Assembly (NCBI GenBank): GCA_013397865.1
Contig: VZTI01001768.1
Span: 68,246-132,245 of the forward strand
Direction: 5' to 3'
Length of the DNA: 64,000 nt
Source of the DNA: Struthidea cinerea
Taxonomy: Eukaryota; Chordata; Aves; Passeriformes; Corcoracidae
The position numbers and the translations under genes were made by a program. The notes below the pieces were generated by a model. That model searched no databases and had not been told where the DNA came from. It saw only the letters and a list, made by a program, of their open reading frames with translations. Below, piece by piece: positions 55,597-64,000 of this stretch (position 1 is its first letter; each line of letters begins with the position of its first letter).

Positions 55597-56476
55597 GTTT
55601 AACTCTTCTGCAATCAACATCTGTTCTCTGATGAGGAAAGGCTGTTGGAAAAGAACATGAACACTTCTCATCCCTCTTCTCCCCCTCGCATCGATATCTA
55701 TTTTTCTATTTCTTTAATTACCAGTAAATTGGGGTTCTGGCAGTGCTTTGAGCAAGTGTTTGATGCAGCCACAGAGCCCTTGAAAGGGCACCCACGGTCT
55801 GATTCAAACCACAGCAGCCCTGGCACTTGTGACATCTACCCATGGAGATCTTTGTCCGCTCGGATGCAGCCCCAGCAGGATCCTCACAGCTTGGAAAAAC
55901 CACTTTCAGCGTTTAGCTGGGTCAACACGAGTGCCAAGAAAGGAGGAAAAAGGCGCGGGATGAAAACCTGATCCCATTGAAAGCCACTTCCATGCTGCAG
56001 CACGGGGTCGGATTTCAGCCTGTGTCCCAGTTTTTGAGACTTTTGTAGGATCACAGGGACACACAGGGAACATTTGGCACAATTGCACCGAGGCCACGCA
56101 CGGAAATTTCTCTCCTCTGAGCGCAGATTTTCGGCTCCTCAGGATTTGTCAGCCCCGTAGTTTTAAACTGATGAGCACCACTGCTGTATCCACACAGTTT
56201 TCCATAAAATAAAGGATTGCAAGGATTCTTCCAGAGGAATTGAGGGCACCTTTGTTCTTTCTCCCCCAATGAAGGGTGATTTTCTCCTGCCAGGGTTTGT
56301 GTTGGATGGAGAGGTTGGTGGGAGCTTGAAGATGGAAACACTGATGGGGTTAAGAATATTAAATCCAGGAAAATCACTGGAGTAAGGATTTAATAAACAT
56401 TAAATAACTAAACAAATAAAGAGGAATTTATCAGAATTAGGCAGCCTGGGGGAGTCCTTTTATTTCCTGTGGCTTC
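55597..56476. other. unique sequence, no gene seen
   Basis: A 108-codon plus frame at 55645-55971 has no recognised family and no splice context. Unique DNA otherwise. Confidence 0.5.
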
Positions 56477-56606
56477 TCACCCCAAACCCCGTCCCCAAGG
56501 GCCAAATCCAGACTCCTCTGGGACAATTCCAGAGCCAGGGACTCCACCACCTCCCTGACCACTCTGGCAGGGAAATAAATTTCTAAAATCTAAACTGAAC
56601 CTCCCC
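56477..56606 (-). mobile_element. CR1 LINE internal 3' fragment, type B-like
   Basis: TCACCCCAAACCCCGTCCCC, AAGGGCCAAATCCAGACTCC and GGGACTCCACCACCTCCC. About 130 bp; the very 3' tip is missing. Confidence 0.85.
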
Positions 56607-57569
56607 AGGAAGCTCCTGCTGTCCTTCACCTGATAAAAGTGTCGTCACTTTTCCCTGTGGCTGGAAAATGTTTGGATTGCTGTGGTTAGAGAGGATCAAG
56701 GGACTTCTCCTATCAAGTTTAGGCGACTTAAGGAACAGCCTGGGGGAAGGAGAAGGGAGTTCTGGAGTGAAGTTTCCTCCAGGGAATTCAGAATTCCCAG
56801 TCTGGTTTTCATCCCAGCTCGTGCTCCTCACCCCTTTGTCTTCACCAAGTTCCCAAATTTTAACAAAATGTCATTCTTTGGGAAAAACTAAGGTTGTGTC
56901 CTATCCTGGACAGAATATTCAAGGGATTGGGGTTAAATTCCCACTTCCAGGGGGTTGGATTCATGGGCAATAATTAAGTGGTTAATGAGTGACAGCTACA
57001 GAGCCCACAAATTCCTCAAATCTCCAAGACAGATGGAATTTCGCAGGTTTTTCCCATTTCATTTCTATAATGAAATCCCTCTTTGGCCTCTGCTCTGTTC
57101 CTTTTTCCCCTTTTTGCGAGCAAAGACGGAGCAAACCCATCCAAATATCCCAAAACCATCAAGGCTGGAAGAGACCTTCAGGATCATCCAGTCCCACCAT
57201 CATCCCTAAATCACATCCCTATCATGCTGATATTGATCCCCAGAGCATTCACAGTTACTGATAAGCAATAATTACGATCAAGAATTCAATTTTTTTATTA
57301 GTTTCTTTACGTTAAAGCTTCTTTTTGGTCTCTCCCAACCAGGGCCTATTTTGCTGTTTGGAATAATTTAGGAATATTCCAATTTCTTGGATTTTTGTAC
57401 TTTCCAGCGATGCAAAACCTCTCATTGGAGTTGCTTTAGCACCACACAGAAGTGTCTGAAAACAGGGAAACTGCAACTTAAAGAAATCAGAAATACCAAC
57501 AGCAGCAACCAAATTTTCACAGAAACACCGGATTGAGTTGATAAAATTTTCAATCCAGTATTTTGCAAC
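56607..57569. other. unique sequence with a CR1 scrap
   Basis: Unique, AT-rich DNA apart from the scrap at 57154. No coding block recognised. Confidence 0.5.
57154..57206 (-). mobile_element. CR1 LINE 3' terminal scrap, type B-like
   Basis: CATCAAGGCTGGAAGAGACC, then TTCAGGATCATCCAGTCCC. About 50 bp. Confidence 0.75.
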
Positions 57570-57805
57570 ACAGAATCCCAGGATCCCTGAGGCTGGAAAA
57601 GCCCTCCCAGCCCAGCGAGGCCAAGCTGTGCCCGATGCCCACCTTGTCCCCAGCCCAGAGCACTGAGTGCCACCTCCAGCCCTTCCTTGGGCACCTCCAG
57701 GGATGGGCACTCCAAACCTCCCTGGGCAGCCCCTGCCAAGGCCTGACCACCCTTTCCATGGGGAAATTCCTGCTCCTGGTGTCCAACCTGAGCCTCCCCT
57801 GGCAG
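57570..57805 (-). mobile_element. CR1 LINE 3' end, type C
   Basis: CACAGAATCCCAGGATCCC, CTGGAAAAGCCCTCCCAGCC, to CCAACCTGAGCCTCCCCTGG. About 235 bp, close to 30540. Confidence 0.94.
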
Positions 57806-58650
57806 CACAATTAAGCTGGCGCCCACAGGATTGATTTGGATCTGCACCTGACCCTCCGTCCCACGCCAAAATCCTTATTTGCAACACTCCAAACAGGAAT
57901 CCTGGTGATTCATTCCACATGGCAAGAAGCTGGAAGAGAATGGGAAAACATGGGAATTGTTTTTGTTGTCCTGCTTACTCTCCAAGCCCTTTGATGTGTG
58001 AGCTATCGATGGGCTGCATCTTCGACACCTCGATTTTCTCTGCACACCCACGGTGCACATTCATCCCGGAGTGCTGCAACAGCTCCAGGAGAATCTGTGG
58101 CTTCAGGAAGCCACCCCAGACTATAAACAGAGTGGGAGTTTGACTCCGTGTTGGGGGAGACTCATCTCTTCCAGCTTCTCCCACAGAAATTCAGCTGCTA
58201 CTCAAAGCGTGATGCCACCTGAGCCAACAGACACAGCAAGGAAGTCACCGATTCGGAGTGCCGGGGTCCCTAAACCAATCCAGCTCCTAAATTTCCTTAG
58301 GCACAGGTGTCACCACAAGGCACAGAGCCAAAACCCTCCACTCCTGTTCATGTCGGGCCACCCCCCTTCCCTCAGAGCCCTGGCTCAGGCCCAGGAGCAG
58401 CCGTTGCTTTTTCTTCTCCAGCTCAGGGCTTTGAAGGGCTCAGACACCGGGCCTGGGGGTGTTTGGGTGGCTCTGATCTAAATCGAGATTAAACTCCTGA
58501 GAGATAAAGCGGGAGCCACCCCCAGGGGGGAGGTTTAATGCTGCTGAAAGGCTGACCAGTAAGAGCAGCACTGGTTTTAATGGGTGCAAGCTCAGGCCTG
58601 GGCCTGGCTTGAAACAGCGTTGTTAATTTAGGGTTTCCGTAAACAGGGAA
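57806..58650. other. unique sequence, no gene seen
   Basis: Unique DNA. The 142-codon plus frame at 58053-58481 shows no family features. Confidence 0.5.
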
Positions 58651-58792
58651 ATCACGGAATGGTTTGGGTTGGAAGGGACCTCAAAGCTCATCTAATCCCA
58701 CCCCTGCCATGGCAGGGACACCTTCCACTGTCCCAGGCTGCTCCAAGCCCTGTCCAAGCTGCCCTTGGACACTGCCAGGGATCCAGGAGCAG
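58651..58792 (-). mobile_element. CR1 LINE 3' end, type A
   Basis: ATCACGGAATGGTTTGGGTTG, CCCTGCCATGGCAGGGACACC, to CACTGCCAGGGATCCAGG. About 140 bp. Confidence 0.93.
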
Positions 58793-59374
58793 ACAAAAAA
58801 CCCTCTTAAATCTTTTAAAAAGAATCTTTTAAAAGATTCTCCTCCCCTTTCTCGGCACTGTCCCACGTCTTACACTGCACTTGGGGGATTCAACGCACAG
58901 CAGAGTGAAATTTTGCTTTAGTTGATGACTAAAGACAAAATGAGATCAGTTTTGTCCTATTTAAAAACCAGGGAATGTTGCCTGGGGAAGGGGTTAAATT
59001 GATCTGAGAACCAAAATTGTGGAGCTCTAAAACTTTGCCGGCCGGTTCTAAAACACGTGTTAGAAAATTGGGGATGTAAGAGTTTTTCTTCTCTTAAAAA
59101 CAGATTGAATTCCACCTGGACTTTCTGGTCAGATAAAAATAATAGAACCTGATAGATCTCATCACTTCTTTGCAAAGATAAAATATCTAAGCCTTCTAAC
59201 AATTCAAACAGTTTCTTTCTCTTTGTCCTGTTTTTCTCTAATAAAGAAGCAGGGATGTCTTTTTTTTCCATAGAATTTATGGAAAAAAGTAAAACAGTCT
59301 TTATATTGGAAAATCTGATGCATAAACAGCATCCTGGGTCAGCTTCTCACCACCAAGGGAGTCAGAGGAGTCAA
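58793..59374. other. unique AT-rich sequence
   Basis: AT-rich DNA with an AATCTTTTAAAA near-palindrome at 58805-58840. 59080-59260 could be an old repeat I cannot place. Confidence 0.45.
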
Positions 59375-59505
59375 AGAATCACAGAATGGGTTGGAAGAGA
59401 CCTAAAGCCCATCCAGTGCCACCCCTGCCATGGGCAGGGACACCTTCCACTGTCCCAGGCTGCTCCAAGCCCTGTCCAAGCTGGCCTTGGGCACTGCCAG
59501 GGATT
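59375..59505 (-). mobile_element. CR1 LINE 3' end, type A
   Basis: AAGAATCACAGAATGGGTTGG, TGCCATGGGCAGGGACACC, to CTTGGGCACTGCCAGGGATT. About 130 bp. Confidence 0.92.
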
Positions 59506-59859
59506 GGGGGTTATTCCACAAGTCTCCCAAGTGCTGTGAACTGGGGTCAGACAGAGAGGTTCGTGTTGGTCCGAGGCTGGAAATGGGAAAAGCTGCTTCT
59601 AATGAAGGATAAAAGAACAAGACTAAATAAAAAATATCCCTGCTTTGGTTGGAAATGTTTTGTGTCTCTCACTTCTGATCCTAAATCGTTCGGCACTTTC
59701 ATGAACTTTATCCTGTTATTTCCCTGAAATCCAATTATGTTCAACAATAGCCTTGAGCTGTGGCTTCCAGAAGCACCTGGGTCACGGGGATGCTGAAATC
59801 CCACTTTTAAAGAGCCCGGGGAGCTCCATTTGAAACTGGGAATGTTTCAGTGCGTCCCT

Positions 59860-60117
59860 GTGGAAAGGAGAGGGAGTTTTTACAAGGGCATGGAGTGACA
59901 GGGAATGGCTTCAAACTGAAAGAGGGAAGCTTTAGATGGGATCTTGGGAAGGAATTGTTCCCTGGGAGGGTGGGCAGGCCCTGGCACAGGGTGCCCAGAG
60001 CAGCTGTGGCTGCCCCTGGATCCCTGGCAGTGCCCAAGGCCAGGCTGGATGGGGGTTAAAGCAACCTGGGACAGTGGAAGGTGTCCCTGCCCTTGGATGA
60101 TCTTTAAGGTCCCTTCC
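59860..60117 (+). mobile_element. CR1 LINE 3' end, type A (part 1, interrupted)
   Basis: GAGAGGGAGTTTTTACAAGG, TTTAGATGGGATCTTGGG, CTGGCACAGGGTGCCCAGAG and TAAGGTCCCTTCC, where the LTR at 60118 breaks in. The last word continues at 60494. Confidence 0.95.
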
Positions 60118-60499
60118 TGTAGGTGCTAAAAAGCTGGAAGCAGAGAAATTCTTCAGCCTTTTCTCACTATTCTGTGAGCAGACTGTCTTTCCTATGTAAA
60201 CTATTTTAAACAAGGTCACAGTTCCATAAACTTCTTGCACCCGCAGGCTGCTTTGCAAGATTGTTATGGCTTTGACTTTGAAAATATTATGGAATAGGTA
60301 TCTTAAGACTTGGCCAATCCTCTCAAGGGGTGGATGGCCGAGGAACCAATTACCTATTGCCACTCAACACACTTTTTGTGATCTATCCTATACAGTAGTC
60401 AGAAAATTATTAAAGAAAAGCTTCGGCTTCCACTTGTTCATGAGCCTGGACTCTGTGTCGTTTTCTTTATGCGCCTCGGACGTAACAGCGACACCTTCC
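60112..60499 (+). mobile_element. solo LTR, 376 bp, 6-bp target duplication, nested in CR1
   Basis: Body 60118-60493, TGTAGGTGCTAAAAAGC to GTAACAGCGACA. CCTTCC is duplicated at 60112-60117 and 60494-60499, which is the CR1's own sequence. It is nearly identical in length and sequence to 33879-34254. ATTAAA at 60409-60414 is kept, but the TATA word has become TATACAG. The CR1 is therefore the older insertion. Confidence 0.95.
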
Positions 60500-60527
60500 A
60501 ACCGAAACCACTCCATGAGTCTATGAA
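60494..60527 (+). mobile_element. CR1 LINE 3' end, type A (part 2, after LTR)
   Basis: CCTTCCAACCGAAACCACTCC, then ATGAGTCTATGAA: the last 30 bp of the interrupted CR1 with its decayed terminal octamers. Confidence 0.92.
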
Positions 60528-60939
60528 ATTTAGTAAAGAAGATCCAGGCTCTTGCCCTGGAAATCCTTTTCTTGCAGGATCACCACAAAAATGGGATGGG
60601 ATGATGCAAAGATGAATCAAACTGCAGCCAGACCCAAAAACCCCTGACTTTGGGACTCTCTCATGCTCTCAGGGTTTGGGACTCTCCCTTATTCTCAGGC
60701 TCCATGGCCACTTCCAGCAGCACCTTCGTGCTTTAGATCAAGCCTAACCAAAGGAATCCTGGAAAAAAGGCATTGACAGCTTGAGGGAGGAGGGAGGGAT
60801 TTGTTGCCCTTTTTGTTTGCCAGGAGTGTGGGCTTGGGTCGTTTTTACCTCGGAAGCGCAGGGCATTTCCCAAGTTTTTAAGGAAGTTCTGCTGTTTGCT
60901 GATCGACACCGCCAGGGATTAGCAGGGAAGGTCACAATT
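60528..60939. other. unique sequence, no gene seen
   Basis: About 400 bp of unique DNA with a doubled GGGTTTGGGACTCTC-like word near 60655-60690. Confidence 0.5.
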
Positions 60940-61322
60940 CCAGGGATCCAGGGGCAGCCACAGCTGCTCTGGGCACCCTGTGCCAGGGCCTGCCCACCCT
61001 CCCAGGGAACAATTCCTGCCCAAGATCCCATCCAGCCCTGCCCTCTGGCACTGGGAAGCCATTCCCTGTGTCCTGGCCCTCCAGCCCTTGGCAATTGTCT
61101 CTCTCCATGGTTCCTGCAGCTCCTTCAGGCCCTGCAAGGCCACACTGAGGTCACCCCAAAGCTTCTCCTCTCCGGGCTGAACAATCCCAGCTCTCCCAGC
61201 CTTTCCTCCCAGCAGAGCTGCTCCATCCCTCTGCTCATCCTGGTGCCTCCTCTGGCCTCTCTCCAGCAGCTCCACGTCCTCCCTGTGCTGGGATTCCAGG
61301 TTTGAAGGAGCTCTGCAGGTGG
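60940..61322 (-). mobile_element. CR1 LINE fragment, type A, lacking its 3' end
   Basis: Begins inside the element at CCAGGGATCCAGGGGCAGCC and continues through CACACTGAGGTCACCCC and CTTTCCTCCCAGCAGAGCTG to GAGCTCTGCAGGTGG. It matches 31880-32089 plus 32450-32600 closely and shows the uninterrupted form of the site hit by the LTR at 32090. About 150 bp of the normal 3' end are absent. Confidence 0.94.
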
Positions 61323-61452
61323 AATCACAGAATGAGGAATCAGGGAATGGTTTGGGTTGAAGGGACCTTAAAATCACCTCATTCCACCCCCTTCCCTGGG
61401 CAGGGACACCTTCCACTGTCCCAGCATGCTCCAAGCCCCATCCAACCTGGAC
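61323..61452 (-). mobile_element. CR1 LINE 3' end, type A
   Basis: AATCACAGAATGAGGAATC octamers, GGTTTGGGTTGAAGGGACC, CACTGTCCCAGCATGCTCC, to CATCCAACCTGGACATGG. About 130 bp, abutting the previous fragment. Confidence 0.9.
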
Positions 61453-63801
61453 ATGGAGCTCCAGAGTGATGCAGGACAAAGAAATAAAGTGAATTTTCTC
61501 TCTTCATTCCAATTTTAAAGAACTTTCAGATCAGCTCTTAAATGAGTGGAACTGGACTTTTCTTTCATTCCAAGCTGTACAAGTAGGAAACAAACTAATG
61601 AAGGCTGGAGTTTTCATCAAAATCAGAGAGGGAAGAGCAAATCCTCACGTCTGGATCATCCAGTGCCATAAACCCAGGCTGCTCTGCTGCCTGTGGCAGC
61701 TTTCCCCAGCCAAGGATCCACTCCAGGAGCACCTTCCCACGGATGGTTTAATTATTTAGAAGAGATTAAATGCTTTTCACAATAGATAAAATTAAGATAA
61801 AAGGAAAAAAAAATCATGGAGAGGGGAATACAAAGCAGGAATACCTCGCAGGTTTGTTGGGAAATCCTCCAGCCTCTCTCCCCTCTGCAAAGGGAAGCAA
61901 ATGAAGTGTTTAACAAAGGGATCCCATTTCCGGATGTGACAGGAGGAGACGGATTGGGAACAGATACAAATGAAAAGCCTCGTGCCAAAATCGGAATGCT
62001 CTTAAGGAAGACGAAGTGTCCTGGGCAGCTCCCGGGATTGCCAAAGGAAATGAGGGAAGGAATCAGCGAAGCCTGAATGGATTTGTTCCAATCGCCCCCG
62101 TGACAGGTTGGGCTCCGGAGCACAGGGAAGGAGCAACACAATGCCCAGAATTATTTCATCCCTGTTCTTTATGATTCAGGGGTCATGGGATACAGCAGGT
62201 AGCCAGAATCCAGTTGGCTGCGAGTGATTTCCTGGGGAAGGAGTTTTGTGGGATTTAATGAAGTCATGAGCTCCTATTTGCGAGGACTCATCTCACTGGA
62301 GATGGCCCAGATGGATTGGGATGAGGGGCACTGTTGCTTCCCAGCTCTTTGGAAATTCTGGAAGACGTTGCTAAACCTGTCTGGGAAACGCTTTTCCCGT
62401 CTTGCAAAACTTTTTGGGATTCTCAGCTCTTTTCCTGCCCTGATTTAAAATGTTAAACAAAGCTTTGCAACATTTTGTTCTGATTAAGGACAGAAAAAAA
62501 AAAATTAAAAAATAAGATTAAAGAGGGAAATAAAGAAGGAAAAAAATTCACCGACTTGGATCTGCTCCGGTCAGGGAAACTCAGTTTTTGGGGTAGAAGT
62601 TGGCTGCAGGTGATGGTCTCACCTTGGCCTTCAGTCTTCTCTGTTTTCCCAGGGTTTTCCAAGAAATTCTGCTGCTGCTCTCCTTTGCCTCAAGCTTCAT
62701 TCTTCTCTTCCAAGTGAATATTGTTTGAAGAGAAGTCATACAAATAAATTATCAGGGCCATTATAAATGAGAATTTTACCGAACAGGTGAAGTCCTACAA
62801 GAGATGGAGCTCACAGAGGAGCTGCAGAGAAGGATTAGCTGGTGTTTATGAAGTATTTTGAAAAGAACGCTTAATATTCCATAATCCAGACCCTGTGCCT
62901 TCAAAAAATGAGGATTTCCTGATCCTTAGGAATTGTCCTGCAGCCTTGGAGATCCCATTTTTTCCACCTGGTGTTAAGTCAGTGATTTCAACACCGTTCC
63001 ATCCGGCAGGAACTTTTTTCCCGGTGGCTTCCAGCACTTCATTTCCCCCTCTCTGCCTGATAAAGTAATTAAATTGAGGAGGATTGGGTGTGAAATAAAG
63101 TAGGAAATTATGATGTGACTTTCTGCAGGGAGTCTATGGGACAGGCTGAATCCAAGCCAAACATTCCTAACGATTCCTCAACAACTTGATGTTGGAATTG
63201 CTTTTCAATCGTATTTTAAGCCTGGTGCTCATTACTATCAGCCAGTGACTTTAATGATGAGATTAAATCTCCTCTTGTAAGAATGTCAGGGACTAACCCA
63301 GCCACATCCCCTGACATATTTCACATTTATTTAGACTTAAAACAGCTTTACACCTGATTTCCCCAGTTCCTGGAACCTGTGCCTGCTTCCATGGCAAACA
63401 GTAGCCATAGAAAACTGGGAATTAAATCTGAATTATCAGTCAGAGCTTTGAAACAAAACTCAGAAGCGAGCACACAGCACTCAGGGGATTCCTGTGTTTT
63501 CTTAGCAGAGCAATCTGGTTTGGGAGGGAACTCTGTTGGTGCAGAACAATCAAAAAAAGCTGATTTTCCAACAAATCCTGACAAGCTGGGCTTGATGAGG
63601 AAGCTCAGCAAAGCTGGGTTTGGATTCAGCTGGACAACATAAACAGAAGAAATTCAGGGCATCTTTCAGCTGAGGTGCAGCTGAAAATGAGGACTGCAAG
63701 GAGGAAAAGCCAAGGATCAGACCTTGATCAACCTGGTCTGGAGGCAGTTCTGTTTTTAAAGATATGTCAGGAGTCCTGTACGTGTGATAAATGGGAATAT
63801 T
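61453..63801. other. unique AT-rich region, no gene seen
   Basis: 2.3 kb without a recognised repeat. 63060-63360 is AT-rich (AATTAAATTGAGG, TAATGATGAGATTAAATC) and could be regulatory DNA. Frames are under 130 codons and show no family features. Confidence 0.45.
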
Positions 63802-64000
63802 ATCATGGAATGGGTTGGGTTGGAAGGGATCTTAAAGATCCCTGCCCTGGGCAGGGACACCTCCCACTGTCCCAGGCTGCTCCAAGCCCCAGTGTCCAAC
63901 CTGGCCTTGGGCACTGCCAGGGATCCAGGGGCAGCCACAGCTGCTCTGGGCACCCTGTGCCAGGGCCTGCCCACCCTCCCAGGGAACAATTCCTGCCCAA
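63802..64000 (-). mobile_element. CR1 LINE 3' end, type A, cut by window end
   Basis: ATCATGGAATGGGTTGGGTTG, CACCTCCCACTGTCCCAGGC, CCACCCTCCCAGGGAACAA. The element continues past position 64000. Low divergence from 31743 and 48641. About 20 bp are missing near 63840. Confidence 0.94.

Overview
This is vertebrate nuclear DNA, almost certainly from a bird and most likely a songbird. The evidence is the repeat content: roughly fifty fragments of CR1-type LINE 3' ends on both strands, five intact solo LTRs of endogenous retroviruses with target-site duplications (plus one older copy), no Alu, B1/B2 or L1 sequence, and many minisatellites. Species and chromosome cannot be read from the sequence. 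I found no protein-coding gene that I can support, and no tRNA, rRNA or CRISPR. The window reads as an intergenic or intronic stretch. Long open frames occur only where a tandem repeat or a G/C-rich CR1 fragment keeps stops out.

The CR1 fragments fall into four recognisable 3'-end types, used below. Type A minus-strand copies begin near GGAATGGTTTGGGTTGG and carry TGCCATGGGCAGGGACACC. Type B copies carry AAGAGCCCTTCAGGACC and CCAAACCCTGTCCCCAAGG. Type C copies carry CTGGAAAAGCCCTCCCAGCC and GTGCCCGATGCCCACCTTG. Type D copies carry CCCCCCAACAATCCCCCC. Where a copy is called plus, its CR1 sense strand is the plus strand and its 3' end is at the higher coordinate.

Layout. 1-5 kb: a TAAAA microsatellite, CR1 scraps, and a 284-bp pure polypurine tract at 3649. 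4.8-5.4 kb: a 583-bp LTR. 5.9-21.8 kb: CR1 copies of all four types separated by unique DNA, with an old 375-bp LTR at 16688 and AT-rich, possibly conserved blocks near 17.8-19.1 kb. 22.1-23.0 kb: an 11-bp minisatellite organised in a 121-bp higher-order repeat. 24.3-27.0 kb: an almost perfect inverted duplication with 1,071-bp arms. 27.4 kb: a 36-bp minisatellite. 29.35 kb: a G-quadruplex motif. 31.7-32.7 kb: a CR1 split by a 356-bp LTR. 33.9 kb: a 376-bp LTR. 38.7-41.1 kb: a second inverted duplication with arms of about 420 bp. 41.3-41.9 kb: a 586-bp LTR. 46.2-46.6 kb: a 61-bp direct repeat beside an N. 47.1-47.4 kb: a CpG-dense block. 60.1-60.5 kb: a second 376-bp LTR nested inside a CR1. 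60.9-64.0 kb: more type A CR1, the last running off the window.

The history that can be read is one of CR1 accumulation, later retroviral LTR insertion into CR1 and unique DNA, LTR-LTR recombination to solo LTRs, and at least two local inverted duplications. I see no sign of a new defence or metabolic system. The most unusual things are the two palindromic duplications, the 121-bp higher-order minisatellite and the nested LTR events with exact target duplications.
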